Source: an uncultured Anaerotruncus sp.
GTDB taxonomy: Bacteria; Bacillota; Clostridia; Oscillospirales; CAG-272
Assembly (NCBI GenBank): GCA_905210995.1
Contig: CAJLZE010000015.1
Span: 1-34,516, forward strand
Direction: 5' to 3'
Length of the DNA stretch: 34,516 nucleotides
Shown here: one piece after another, positions 1 to 8,231 of the stretch
Layout of the letters: each line of letters opens with the position of its first letter
Numbering within the stretch: position 1 is the stretch's first letter
The notes under the pieces: model-generated
What the model was told of the DNA's origin: nothing
Seen by the model: the letters and a program-made list of their open reading frames with translations, nothing else
The model's database searches: none
Program-made: the position numbers and the translations under genes

Positions 1-1074
1 CGCAGCCGCATCCTCCCGCCCTTCAATCTGCCCCGCGAAGGCGAGCAGCGTTCCGCTCGGTCCGTGCGCGTGCGACGAGCACGCCGAGCCTGCCGAAACG
101 AAAATGCCCTTTTCGGAGAGAAAATGCAGCATCGTCTCGCTTCTGATGCCCGGAAGGGTGAGACTTACTATGTGTCCCGCGGCGTTTGTCGGAAGGTTGA
201 GCCGCACGCCGGCTGCGGGCAGCACATCGAGCGCATGGCGGTAAAGCTCGTCCATGTGTGCCGCGTCGCGTTCGGCGTTTTCGCGTGCCTCCGTGCAGGC
301 ACGGGCGAAGCCCGCGATGTCTATCAGGTTTTCTGTCCCCGAGCGGAAGCCCTCCTCCTGCCCGCCGCCGTAAATGACGGGCGCGAGGCGCTTGGCGCGT
401 ATCATTCCTGGTGCGACGCAAAGTGCGCCCACACCCTTGGGACCGTGTATTTTATGCGCACTGACGCTCACAAGGTCGGCGCCGAGGCTTGCCGGGGTGA
501 ATTTGATTCTCATAAAGCCCTGGACCGCGTCGCAGTGAGTGACAATCTCGGGGTTTTTGGCGTGCGCCATGCGGAAGGCGCGTTCAACGTCGTAGCGCGC
601 GCCAGTTTCGTTGTTTACGAGCATCAGAGATACCATCAGTGCGCCGCCGTCAAGCTCGCGCTCGAGCGCAGCCATGTCGAGCGCGCCGCCGCGCGTCGGT
701 ATCTTCACTACCTCAAAGCCCTCGGCGGCAAGTGAGGCGGCTGTGTTGGCGACCGACGGATGCTCGGAGTCGGTCGTGATGATGCGGTTGGATATGCGGC
801 GTTTTTTTGCCAACGCCGTGCCGCGTATGGCGAGGTTGTTTGCCTCGGAGCCGGAGGCGGTGAATATGATGTGAAAATCATCCGAGCGGCGCAGCCCGAA
901 TGCCGCCGCGACCTCGGCGCGGCATGAGCGCAGCAGCGCCGCGCTTTCAAGTCCCGCCGCATGGACAGAGGACGGGTTGCCGTAGCAGCGCGCTGCTGCG
1001 GTCATGGCGTCGATAACGCCTTCGGATGGGGCTGTCGTCGCGCTGTTGTCAAGATAGACCGTGTTGTCGTTCAT
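1..1074 (-). CDS. Cysteine desulfurase, NifS/IscS family (3' end outside window)
   Basis: PLP enzyme that takes sulfur from cysteine for Fe-S clusters and tRNA thiolation; cytoplasmic. Translating the minus strand from the ATG at 1074 gives the family start (MNDNTVYLDNSATTAP), then GSEANNLAIRG, the cofactor lysine motif SVSAHKIHGPKG, FRSGTEN, and the active-site loop SAGSACSSHAHGPSG near the window edge. About 358 codons are visible, so only the last few dozen residues are missing. The start codon overlaps the stop of the upstream lipoprotein gene by one base (TAATG), which suggests translational coupling. NifS-like or IscS-like cannot be decided without the scaffold gene. The family call is firm. 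Confidence 0.93.
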   Translation of the reverse strand, partial: MNDNTVYLDNSATTAPSEGVIDAMTAAARCYGNPSSVHAAGLESAALLRSCRAEVAAAFGLRRSDDFHIIFTASGSEANNLAIRGTALAKKRRISNRIITTDSEHPSVANTAASLAAEGFEVVKIPTRGGALDMAALERELDGGALMVSLMLVNNETGARYDVERAFRMAHAKNPEIVTHCDAVQGFMRIKFTPASLGADLVSVSAHKIHGPKGVGALCVAPGMIRAKRLAPVIYGGGQEEGFRSGTENLIDIAGFARACTEARENAERDAAHMDELYRHALDVLPAAGVRLNLPTNAAGHIVSLTLPGIRSETMLHFLSEKGIFVSAGSACSSHAHGPSGTLLAFAGQIEGREDAAA

Positions 1075-1604
1075 TATTTGAATTTCACCTTTGCGATGAT
1101 CTGCTCCACTTCGTCCGCGTGAAGGTCATAGCCCTCGGGAGTCGAGGTGTATGTGAAGATGTAGAACATATTTTTGTATATGACAACTATCTGGCGGTAT
1201 TTGTAGTTCACGTCGGCGATCGACGACGTGTATTCAAAGGATTTGCCGTTGCGCTCGCCGAGCACGGCGTCGGTGACCTCACCCACCGGTGCGTAATTCG
1301 GGATCGCCGCCGCAAGCTCCGCACGGCATTTTTCAACATAGCCGTCAAGGGTGGTCACATCGGTCGGGACCATGCAGGTCAGGCTGACGTTTGAGCGGTC
1401 CTTGTCGGAATAATAAGCCGACGCGATGCCCGACGAGTCGTTGGGTACCCACGTGCCGGGAACGAACAGATAAAATGCCTCGGCATCCGACGAGACGAGC
1501 TTCATTCCGTCGGGAACATCGACGCCCGAGCTGCCGCACGCGGTGAGCAGGAGTAGGGGGATGAGAGTAAGTATGGCAAGGCTGAGTGCTGTCTTCTTTT
1601 TCAT
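1074..1604 (-). CDS. Putative lipoprotein with PsbP-like fold
   Basis: A 176-residue protein with a lipoprotein signal: a KKK n-region, a hydrophobic stretch and the lipobox LLTAC at about residues 19-23, so it should be anchored outside the membrane. The rest (about 30-176) alternates short beta-like stretches and ends in a helix, with the pattern of small PsbP/DUF1795-like domains: an aromatic-rich 'FYLFVPGTW' near the start and 'YIFTYTSTPEGYD' near the end. The fold assignment is by eye and uncertain. The gene sits one base after the methionine gamma-lyase-family gene and overlaps the cysteine desulfurase start, so it is inside the operon. No enzymatic motif was seen; function unknown. Confidence 0.8.
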   Translation of the reverse strand: MKKKTALSLAILTLIPLLLLTACGSSGVDVPDGMKLVSSDAEAFYLFVPGTWVPNDSSGIASAYYSDKDRSNVSLTCMVPTDVTTLDGYVEKCRAELAAAIPNYAPVGEVTDAVLGERNGKSFEYTSSIADVNYKYRQIVVIYKNMFYIFTYTSTPEGYDLHADEVEQIIAKVKFK

Positions 1605-1605
1605 T

Positions 1606-2895
1606 TTATTTCTGTGACCTTTCTTTATGGATATTGATCTGCCGTGTTTTTATTTTTGCGCATCTGCCGACAGCAGCCGCTGCCTTCAGTATTCCGTATT
1701 TTCCGCTTTCGTATGTCAGACCGCCCTGAAGGTAGACGGTGTACGGCTCGCGCAGCGGACCGTCGCAGGAAAGCTCTATCGACGAGCCCTGCACGAACGC
1801 ACCCGCAGCCATTATCACCTCGTCGGAATAGCCGGGCATTGCCCACGGTACGGGTTCGACGTAGGCGTCAACCGGAGAGCCCGACTGTATTCCGCGGCAG
1901 AAAGCGCAGAGCGCCTCGGGCGAGTGAGTTACGACGGTCTGGATTATATCCGAGCGGCGCTCGTCCCACGCGGGCGAGGTCTCGTAGCCGAGCTTTTCGA
2001 AAATATATGCCGCAAGGTGCATGGTCTTGAGCGCGGCGGCAACGGTGTGCGGAGCGTAGAAGAAGCCGCGGAAGAGGTTTTTGTTTTGCCCCATCGTGCA
2101 GCCGACCTCGGCGCCTGTGCCGACGGTCGTTAGCCTGTACGAGGCAAGCTCGACGGCGCGGGCGCTTCCCGCGATATAGCCGCCGGTCTCCGCCATTCCG
2201 CCGCCGGGGTTCTTGATGAGCGAGCCGATGAGCATATCCGCGCGCGGCTCGGCGGGGGATGTGAATTCACCGTAGCAGTTATCGACCACCACCCATACGT
2301 CCGGGTGAGCGGACTTTACGGCGTCGTAAAATTCGCCGATCTCGTCCGGCGTGAGCGTGCGGCGGTTGAGATAACCCTTTGAGCGCTGTATGAACACGAC
2401 CTTCACCGTCGGGTCGGCGGCAAGGCGGGCAAGAACGCCGTCGGTGTCGAGTCTGCCGTCGGCGGTAAGCTCATGCTGAGCGTATTTTACGCCGAAGTCG
2501 GCAAGCGAGCCGTTGCCGGGCGTGCCGGAGATGCCGATGACCTCCTCAAGCGTGTCGTATGGCTTGCCCGCGACCGAGAAAAGCGTGTCGCCGGGGCGAA
2601 GAAGGGCAAAAAGCCCGGTCGAGAGGGCGTGTGTTCCGTTTACAAAGTTGATGCGCACGAGCGCCGCCTCGGTTCCGAATACCTCGGCATACACCCTGTC
2701 GAGCACCTCTCTGCCTTTGTCGTCATAGCCGTAGCCCGACGTTCCCGCAAAGCAGCCGTCGCTCACCTTGTTGTTTTCAAACGCCGTAAGCACGTCGGCG
2801 GTGCGGCGGTAGGAGTTTTCGTCTATTTCCGCAAATATGGGCGCAAGGGCGCGCTCCGCTTCGGCTGCAAGAGCCGTGATCTCGTTGTTTTCCAT
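1606..2895 (-). CDS. ynbB: Methionine gamma-lyase family (aluminium-resistance-type) PLP enzyme
   Basis: A 429-residue fold-type I PLP protein of the 'aluminium resistance protein' / methionine gamma-lyase-like family (B. subtilis YnbB type). Visible signs are the N-terminal FAGTSGYGYDDKGRE, the NGTHAL segment, the aspartate motif VVVDNCYGEF (Asp205) and the cofactor lysine in GSLIKNPGGG (Lys228) followed by AETGGYIAG. Length fits the family. True substrates are poorly established; carbon-sulfur lyase chemistry is inferred from the fold. It lies between murI and a lipoprotein gene in the murD-to-desulfurase run, which places it in a sulfur and amino-acid context. The Shine-Dalgarno is weak. 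Confidence 0.88.
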   Translation of the reverse strand: MENNEITALAAEAERALAPIFAEIDENSYRRTADVLTAFENNKVSDGCFAGTSGYGYDDKGREVLDRVYAEVFGTEAALVRINFVNGTHALSTGLFALLRPGDTLFSVAGKPYDTLEEVIGISGTPGNGSLADFGVKYAQHELTADGRLDTDGVLARLAADPTVKVVFIQRSKGYLNRRTLTPDEIGEFYDAVKSAHPDVWVVVDNCYGEFTSPAEPRADMLIGSLIKNPGGGMAETGGYIAGSARAVELASYRLTTVGTGAEVGCTMGQNKNLFRGFFYAPHTVAAALKTMHLAAYIFEKLGYETSPAWDERRSDIIQTVVTHSPEALCAFCRGIQSGSPVDAYVEPVPWAMPGYSDEVIMAAGAFVQGSSIELSCDGPLREPYTVYLQGGLTYESGKYGILKAAAAVGRCAKIKTRQINIHKERSQK

Positions 2896-2916
2896 TTCAA
2901 TACCGCTTTCGTTTTT

Positions 2917-3696
2917 TTATTTCTGTGATGTCACACGCGCCATGAATGACTCAAGGCGCGACACGTCGCCGCTCGACATGAGCGTAACGCTGCCATGCTT
3001 GTCCGCCGGGGCTTCGATGCCCGCGTCGTGCAGGCGTCTTGCCACCTGCCTGGCGATGCCCGCAGCGCCGTCAAAAACGGGGATGCCGTCGCCGACGGCA
3101 CGCATAACGGCGTCCTTTATCAGCGGATAATGAGTGCAGCCGAGCACGGCGGCGTCGAATCTTCCCCTGTGCGGGGAGATGAGTTTATCAAGATATTCGC
3201 CGAATACCGGACTTGAGGGGTCGTTTTCTTCTATCATCGTTGCAAGCCCCGGGCAGGGGACCGCAATTACTTCGGCGCCGCAGCAGCGTGTTTTCACGAG
3301 CGTTGAAAATCTCTCCTCGGCTACCGTTACCGGTGTTGCGAGAACGAGAATGCGGCGATCCCCCGCGTCGGCTGCCGATTTTACCGCAGGCTCGGTGCCT
3401 ATCACGGGAATGTCGGTGTAAGCCTCGCGCAGCGCTTCCACCGCGGCTGCGGTAGCTGTGTTGCAGGCGACCGTTATGGCTTTTGCACCCATCCCGACGA
3501 GCTTTTTCGCCACACCGAGCGACACGCGCCTGATCTCGTCATGCGTCAGTGCACCGTAGGGAGCGTTTGCCTCGTCGCCGTAATAGATGAAATCCTCATG
3601 CGGCAGCGCCCGTGTCAGCTCGGCAAGCACAGTGAGCCCGCCGACGCCCGAGTCGAACACGCCGACGGGGGCGGAAGGATCGATATTTTTTTTCAT
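2917..3696 (-). CDS. murI: Glutamate racemase
   Basis: Converts L-glutamate to D-glutamate for peptidoglycan. The 259-residue protein carries the full catalytic set: GVFDSGVGGLTVL (Asp15), the first cysteine in VACNTATAAA (Cys78), and the second in GCTHYPL (Cys187, His189). The usual YxGDxxxxPYG loop appears as YYGDEANAPYG, a common variant. Length is normal. It lies 16 bases after murD on the same strand, and murD consumes its product, so co-transcription makes sense. No strong ribosome-binding site precedes the ATG, which may point to coupling with murD translation. Confidence 0.96.
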   Translation of the reverse strand: MKKNIDPSAPVGVFDSGVGGLTVLAELTRALPHEDFIYYGDEANAPYGALTHDEIRRVSLGVAKKLVGMGAKAITVACNTATAAAVEALREAYTDIPVIGTEPAVKSAADAGDRRILVLATPVTVAEERFSTLVKTRCCGAEVIAVPCPGLATMIEENDPSSPVFGEYLDKLISPHRGRFDAAVLGCTHYPLIKDAVMRAVGDGIPVFDGAAGIARQVARRLHDAGIEAPADKHGSVTLMSSGDVSRLESFMARVTSQK

Positions 3697-3712
3697 TTTT
3701 ATTTTGATCGGT

Positions 3713-5173
3713 TTATTTGAGTCGGTTCACATATTCGCGGAAGGCGTTGCCGCGCTCCTCAAAATTGCGGAAGCGGTCAAAGCTCGTGCAGGAGGGTGAG
3801 AGCACCACGGCGGAGCCGGGGCGCGCAAGCTCTCTCGCGCGATCGACAGCCGCAAAAAAGTCGTCCTCATAAACAACTGGCAGCGTGCTGCCGCCGCGCC
3901 GTGCCGCCTCGGCTTCGAGAGCCGCACGTATAACGGGCATCGCCTCACCCGACACCACAACGCCGCCGGCACGGTCGTAAAGCGCACGCGCAAGACCGTC
4001 AAACGGAAGGTGCTTGTCGCGCCCGCAGAGAATGAACACGGGGCGGCAGTCAAACACCGAGAGCGCCGCCTCGGTGCGCGTGGGCGTCGAATCTATCGAG
4101 CTGTTGTAATATTTAACGCCGTCAAGCTCGCGCACGAGCTCGATGCGGTGGGGAACACCGCCGAATGTGCGCGCTATGTGCCGCAGGTCGTCATTTTCGG
4201 CAAGCCCGCGCGTCAGTGCCGCGGCGGTCATATAGTTTTCGACGTTGTGGAGTCCCGGCAGCTTTATATCCTCACGGCGAAGAAGCTCCTCCTCGTACCT
4301 GCCGTCGGAGAATACGATGCTGTCTCCGCGCAGAAATACCGCGCATGCGTTGTCTCGGTGCGCCTCGGGGACCGTTTCGTCATACGATGAGGTGTGAGCG
4401 GAAAAGAATGTTACCGCGCCGTGAAAATCGGGGTCGGCGTCGGCTTCCGCTGCCGCGGCGGGGCTTTTGGCGTTGAGCACCAGAAGCTCGGTCCCGCTGC
4501 CGAAAACATTGTATTTTGCGCGGGTGTATTCCTCCATGCCCGTGTGCCAGTTGAGGTGGTTGGGCGTGATGTTGGTGATGGCTGCGCGCCGTGCCGCGCC
4601 GTGCATCGTCATGAGCTGAAAGCTCGAGAGCTCAAGCACGGCAAAGTCGCACTGCTTCATTTCCGAAACGCGGGAGAGCAGAGGTGTGCCGATGTTCCCG
4701 CCTACATATGCGGTGCCGCCGCGCCTTTTTGCCGCCTCCGAGAGCAAAAGGTGGGTCAGGGTGGTCGTAGTCGTTTTGCCGTCGCTTCCGGTTACGGCAA
4801 TGACCGTGGCGGGTGTCGCGTCGCAGAACCATTCCATTTCGGAGGTCAGCAGAGCGCCGCGCCGCACGGCTTCGGGAATATCGCCGGCGTCGGGTCTTAT
4901 GCCGGGAGAGCGGAAGATGACGGCGTTTTGCAGCTCGCCGCCGCAAAGCCCGCGAGTGGGATCGCTGCCGCATATAAATACCGCGCCGCGGTCGGCAAGC
5001 TTTTTTGCGGCATCGCCGAGAGCGTCGAATTCCTTTCCGTCGCGTATCTCGATGTCGGCTCCCATGTCGGCAAGCATTTCGGCAAGCGGCAGATTCGAAA
5101 CACCGATGCCGAGTATTATCGCCTTCCCGCGCGGGGCGGTAAAGAGGCGTTCCTTTATATTTTCAGATAACAT
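3713..5173 (-). CDS. murD: UDP-N-acetylmuramoyl-L-alanine--D-glutamate ligase
   Basis: Adds D-glutamate to UDP-MurNAc-L-Ala in cytoplasmic peptidoglycan precursor synthesis. The 486-residue protein has an N-terminal Rossmann-like domain (GIGVSNLPLAEML), the ATP loop TGSDGKTTTT at about 128-137, the central NITPNHLNWH motif and the Mur-ligase C-terminal domain with YYNSSIDSTPTRTEAAL and LCGRDKHLPFDGL. It is slightly longer than E. coli MurD (about 440) but all domains are present. It is the first gene of the minus-strand run ending in the cysteine desulfurase, and it is divergent from the LURP-one-like gene. The ATG at 5173 has only a poor Shine-Dalgarno. Confidence 0.96.
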   Translation of the reverse strand: MLSENIKERLFTAPRGKAIILGIGVSNLPLAEMLADMGADIEIRDGKEFDALGDAAKKLADRGAVFICGSDPTRGLCGGELQNAVIFRSPGIRPDAGDIPEAVRRGALLTSEMEWFCDATPATVIAVTGSDGKTTTTTLTHLLLSEAAKRRGGTAYVGGNIGTPLLSRVSEMKQCDFAVLELSSFQLMTMHGAARRAAITNITPNHLNWHTGMEEYTRAKYNVFGSGTELLVLNAKSPAAAAEADADPDFHGAVTFFSAHTSSYDETVPEAHRDNACAVFLRGDSIVFSDGRYEEELLRREDIKLPGLHNVENYMTAAALTRGLAENDDLRHIARTFGGVPHRIELVRELDGVKYYNSSIDSTPTRTEAALSVFDCRPVFILCGRDKHLPFDGLARALYDRAGGVVVSGEAMPVIRAALEAEAARRGGSTLPVVYEDDFFAAVDRARELARPGSAVVLSPSCTSFDRFRNFEERGNAFREYVNRLK

Positions 5174-5213
5174 AAAACAAGACCGTTTCTTTCAGGATAA
5201 TTATTCACATTAT

Positions 5214-5242
5214 ATTATATGTATTTTTTCGCCCGCGCGCAA
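5214..5242 (-). promoter_or_regulatory. Candidate promoter of the murD operon
   Basis: A TATAAT box (5214-5219) with a second overlapping one at 5209-5214 lies about 40 bases upstream of murD. The -35 (TTGCGC, 5237-5242, 17-bp spacing) is weak, so the call rests mainly on the -10. Confidence 0.4.
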
Positions 5243-5261
5243 GACCTCAAGGTGATATTTC

Positions 5262-5290
5262 TTGACACTTTGCGTAAAATCATTTATAAT
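5262..5290 (+). promoter_or_regulatory. Sigma-A promoter of the LURP-one-like gene
   Basis: Perfect TTGACA (5262-5267) and TATAAT (5285-5290) with a 17-bp spacer. Transcription should start near 5297, which rules out the longest reading frame beginning at 5262 and supports the ATG at 5325. Confidence 0.88.
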
Positions 5291-5324
5291 ATTTTGTAAT
5301 ATGAGCGAAAACGGGAGGCAAGTG

Positions 5325-5804
5325 ATGAAATATACCGTAAAACAAAGAGTGTTCAGCTTCGGCGCGAAATACGACGTGTGGGATACCGACGGTAACCCGG
5401 TCTATCACGTGCGCGGCGAGATACTCTCGCTCGGGCGCGTTCTGCATATTTACGACACGCGTGACAACGAGGTCGCAACGGTCGAGCAGCGGCTGTTCAC
5501 CTTCGGGTATAAATACGACGTATACTGCGGCTCATCCCTCAGAGCTACCATCTCAAAGAAAATGTTCACATTTATCGGTTCGCGGTATATCATCGAAGGC
5601 ACCGATTGGCAGGTCGAGGGCGCGCCGTTTTCGCATGAGTTTTCGATAACCGACGGCTCGGGGCACGAGGTGGCGTCGATAAGCCGTGAGTGGTTCACAT
5701 GGGGCGACTGCTATCTCATCGACGTGCCGTATGAGGATTCGCTTATGGGGCTTGCCGTCGTGCTTGCTATAGACGCCGTGATAGACGCGGGCAGAAGCAA
5801 CTGA
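5325..5804 (+). CDS. LURP-one-related (YxjI-like) beta-barrel protein
   Basis: A 159-residue cytoplasmic protein of the LURP-one-related/YxjI family (tubby-like beta barrel). The repeats are plain: MKYTVKQRVFSFGAKYDVWD, then RLFTFGYKYDVY, KMFTFIGSRYIIEG and REWFTWGDCYLIDV, followed by the conserved hydrophobic tail helix (MGLAVVLAIDAVID). The start at 5325 has a GGGAGG site six bases upstream and lies about 28 bases after the predicted transcription start; upstream in-frame starts fall in or beside the promoter. It is monocistronic, with its own promoter and a strong terminator. The biological role of bacterial members is not established. Confidence 0.88.
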   Translation: MKYTVKQRVFSFGAKYDVWDTDGNPVYHVRGEILSLGRVLHIYDTRDNEVATVEQRLFTFGYKYDVYCGSSLRATISKKMFTFIGSRYIIEGTDWQVEGAPFSHEFSITDGSGHEVASISREWFTWGDCYLIDVPYEDSLMGLAVVLAIDAVIDAGRSN

Positions 5805-5820
5805 GACAAAAATTAAATGC

Positions 5821-5863
5821 AATGGGTGTTCAAAAACTCATTTTGAGTTTTTGAACACCCATT
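5821..5863. terminator. Bidirectional rho-independent terminator
   Basis: A perfect 20-bp inverted repeat with a 3-base loop (arms 5821-5840 and 5844-5863) lies between the convergent LURP-one-like gene and the Ig-like surface protein gene. It is AT-rich in the middle with a GGGTG clamp and can serve both strands. Confidence 0.85.
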
Positions 5864-5869
5864 ATGCCG

Positions 5870-7618
5870 TCAGAGCATATATTTGTTTTTCAGATAGATA
5901 TATAGCAGGTAGAACATGGCGCCGATAACGACTATCGCAACAACGACGATCAGCACCGTTTTTATCGTCTTTTGCAGGGCTTCGCCGTTTATGCCTTCCT
6001 TCGTTGTCTCTGCGGATGCGTCACTGCTCTCGGGTGACGCGGGCGTGAGCTCGGAGGTCGAATCGGGCCCTTCGGGAGCCGCATCGGGTGCGGATGTCGT
6101 GGGCGTCGTGTCAGATGCGGTTGAGTCGTGGGCTGTCGTGCCGTCCGGCACTGCGGCGAATGCAACGGCGAATCTGCCAAAGGCGCCCGATGCCGCAAAC
6201 GTGACATACCCGTCGGCACACGTCGCGTCCGCAAGCCGTGCGCCGCTCTTGTATATCCTATACTTTCCCGCGCTGCCCGACTGTATCTTCAGCACGAGCG
6301 TCAGTGTTCCTTCGGGAGAAAAGCTCTTGCCGTTCTGCGTGAATGCCACGTCGATTACCGCAACGAGCGTCATGCCGTCTGCTTTGGCGGCGTCCTCAAG
6401 CTTTTTTCGCTCATCGGCGCCGAGAGAGGATGTGACGTCCTTTATGCCGAGGGCGCTCCCGTTCGGGAAGGAATACCCGCCCGATGCCGCGGCGCTGCCT
6501 CTGTCACCGTCGAAAAGTATCGACGTGAGGCGCGGCAGTGTTTCTGTCTCTGTCTTGCCGCACACGGTGCAGGCGCGCGTTCTTTCGCCGTCCGCCGTAG
6601 CAGTGGCTGGTTTTGTGATCCTCCATTCGCCGAAGGTGTGACCTGTCATGTCAAGGCGCGCCGTCTCGGCGACCGCACCGCAGATCCTGCAATAGCGCAC
6701 CGCCTGACCGTATTCGGTGCAGGTCGGCTGCTTCAGTATCACACGGTCGCCGCCCGCAACGCATTTGTGCGACGCGGCTTTGACCGTCACCTTGAAGGTG
6801 CCCGTAAAGCTGCCCCATTTTGCCGTTACGGTCTTCTCGCCCTCCGTGTCCGACGAAAATCCCGAAAAGGTGATGCCCTCGGTCACGGTCTTTGACGAGC
6901 CGTCGTTGTACTTTACCCTGAAAGCGGCGCCGGTGCCGTCAAATTTGTCTCCCACGGCATATACGGTCTTTGACGGTGCGACAAGTTCGGCGCTCTCGGG
7001 CTGCACTTCCTTTACCGTGACGGTAAATGTGGTATCAAAGCCCATATAACGTACCGTCACCGTGATCTCGCCCGCCGTGCCGAGATGTGTTTCACGGCGC
7101 AGCTCGTATCCTTCGTAAACGGTCACGGCAGGGCCCGCAGAATATGTAGCCGTCAGCTCGAGCCCTCTGAGGTCAATGTCCTCGCCGACGAAGTAGACAG
7201 ATTTGTTCGGCTTACTTTTGACGCTTATGCCGGTCATCTTGCGCACCGACACGGTGAATTCCGTCGTAAAGCCGCGGTATGTGACCTTTACGGTCTTTTC
7301 TCCCGCCGACGACGAATCAAAGCCGGAGCACATCGACGCGTCGCCGGATTTTATCTCGGCGGAGCCGTCGCTGTATATGAGGCGGAGTCTGAGCCCCGCG
7401 GCGCTGAATGCGTCGCCGATGTCGTATATCTTTTTGTCCGGCGCCGAAGATATCTCTATCTTTCTCAGCGTTTTCGGCACGGTTATCGGATCCTCGGGCG
7501 TTGTGTCGGTCGCCGCTGTGGGCAAAATGCCGCAGAGCGCCGCCAGAAGGACGGCAACAAATGCCGCAAGACCGCAAAATGCCGCAGTCGTGAGAGTGCT
7601 GCTACGGTGCTTTTTCAT
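5870..7618 (-). CDS. Surface protein: three Ig-like (Big_3 type) domains, Cys-rich repeats, TM anchor
   Basis: A 582-residue exported protein. A signal peptide (about 1-37) is followed by three tandem repeats of about 75 residues with the bacterial Ig-like group 3 pattern (YDIGDAFSAAGLRL, YFVGEDIDLRGLEL, YAVGDKFDGTGAAF, each followed by a GEKTV/GEITVTV strand). Next is a Cys-rich segment (about 285-365) of the clostridial type CTEYG...RYCRICG...GHTFGEW...CTVCGKTE. A beta-rich region and a Ser/Thr/Pro linker lead to a single C-terminal TM helix (about 553-575) with a short charged tail. There is no LPXTG sorting signal, so it should stay membrane-anchored. It probably binds a cell-surface or matrix ligand; the ligand is unknown. 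It follows the DUF5685 unit with a 69-base gap. Confidence 0.85.
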   Translation of the reverse strand: MKKHRSSTLTTAAFCGLAAFVAVLLAALCGILPTAATDTTPEDPITVPKTLRKIEISSAPDKKIYDIGDAFSAAGLRLRLIYSDGSAEIKSGDASMCSGFDSSSAGEKTVKVTYRGFTTEFTVSVRKMTGISVKSKPNKSVYFVGEDIDLRGLELTATYSAGPAVTVYEGYELRRETHLGTAGEITVTVRYMGFDTTFTVTVKEVQPESAELVAPSKTVYAVGDKFDGTGAAFRVKYNDGSSKTVTEGITFSGFSSDTEGEKTVTAKWGSFTGTFKVTVKAASHKCVAGGDRVILKQPTCTEYGQAVRYCRICGAVAETARLDMTGHTFGEWRITKPATATADGERTRACTVCGKTETETLPRLTSILFDGDRGSAAASGGYSFPNGSALGIKDVTSSLGADERKKLEDAAKADGMTLVAVIDVAFTQNGKSFSPEGTLTLVLKIQSGSAGKYRIYKSGARLADATCADGYVTFAASGAFGRFAVAFAAVPDGTTAHDSTASDTTPTTSAPDAAPEGPDSTSELTPASPESSDASAETTKEGINGEALQKTIKTVLIVVVAIVVIGAMFYLLYIYLKNKYML

Positions 7619-7687
7619 TTTCTTCCTCCGTTTTGCCGCGTGTGCGCCCGCACGGCGCGGCTTTTTGTTTTTGACTTTTCATTGTTC

Positions 7688-8230
7688 TTATCTGCCGCGC
7701 ATGAACACACGGCGCAGCTTCAGCACCCAAAGGCGCACAGCCCGTCCGAGCGCAATGTCGTAAATGATGAACGCCGCATTTACGAGCGGATACCACAGCC
7801 AGAGCAGCGAGGTGTCGTCCGCGCCCGAGGCAAAGATAAGATGAGATATGAAATATGCTGCCGTTACGGCGGCGTTGAGTATTACGAGCTTGAGCACCGT
7901 CCCCGCAACGCGCCCGAGGCGGTCGAGCGTTATCTTGAGCATCGGATAATATCCGAGAAATACCGTATAAAGCAGTGCCGGCGAGCGGTTCGGCAGCAAA
8001 AGCCACGAAAGCAGCGCCGTTACCGCAAACACGCACAGTGCGTCACGCCTGCCGGATTCGGATATCACGGCTATGAGCAGAAACGACGCGAACGCGGCGG
8101 CGGAGAGGTCGAGAACATCTACGACGGAGCCGAGATACATTACGGTGATCCCGAGAGCCGCCTCTATCCCGCCGACAGCCGTTCTCCGTGCAAGAGACGG
8201 CGTGCCCCGGCGTTTGCCCGCGGCGCTCAT
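7688..8230 (-). CDS. Small integral membrane protein of the DUF5685-DnaJ cluster
   Basis: A 180-residue polytopic protein with about five hydrophobic segments (for example LGITVMYLGSVVDVL, FASFLLIAVIS, LCVFAVTALLSWLLL, LVILNAAVTAAYFI, LLWLWYPLVNAAFIIY) and basic ends (MSAAGKRRG; LRRVFMRGR), so a membrane protein with cytoplasmic tails is likely. The start is set at 8230 because this ATG lies one base after the stop of the J-domain gene; a longer frame upstream reads through that gene and is rejected. I do not recognise the family. The tight spacing to the DnaJ-like gene suggests a shared function. Confidence 0.75.
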   Translation of the reverse strand: MSAAGKRRGTPSLARRTAVGGIEAALGITVMYLGSVVDVLDLSAAAFASFLLIAVISESGRRDALCVFAVTALLSWLLLPNRSPALLYTVFLGYYPMLKITLDRLGRVAGTVLKLVILNAAVTAAYFISHLIFASGADDTSLLWLWYPLVNAAFIIYDIALGRAVRLWVLKLRRVFMRGR

Positions 8231-8231
8231 G

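Noticed and set aside
5262..5324. Longer N-terminus for the LURP-one-like protein starting at 5262.
   Set aside because: It would start inside the -35 box of a perfect promoter; the ribosome site supports 5325.
7622..7680. GC-rich hairpin followed by T-rich DNA on the plus strand (around 7636-7675) as a terminator.
   Set aside because: It points the wrong way for the minus-strand genes here and no plus-strand gene ends nearby.
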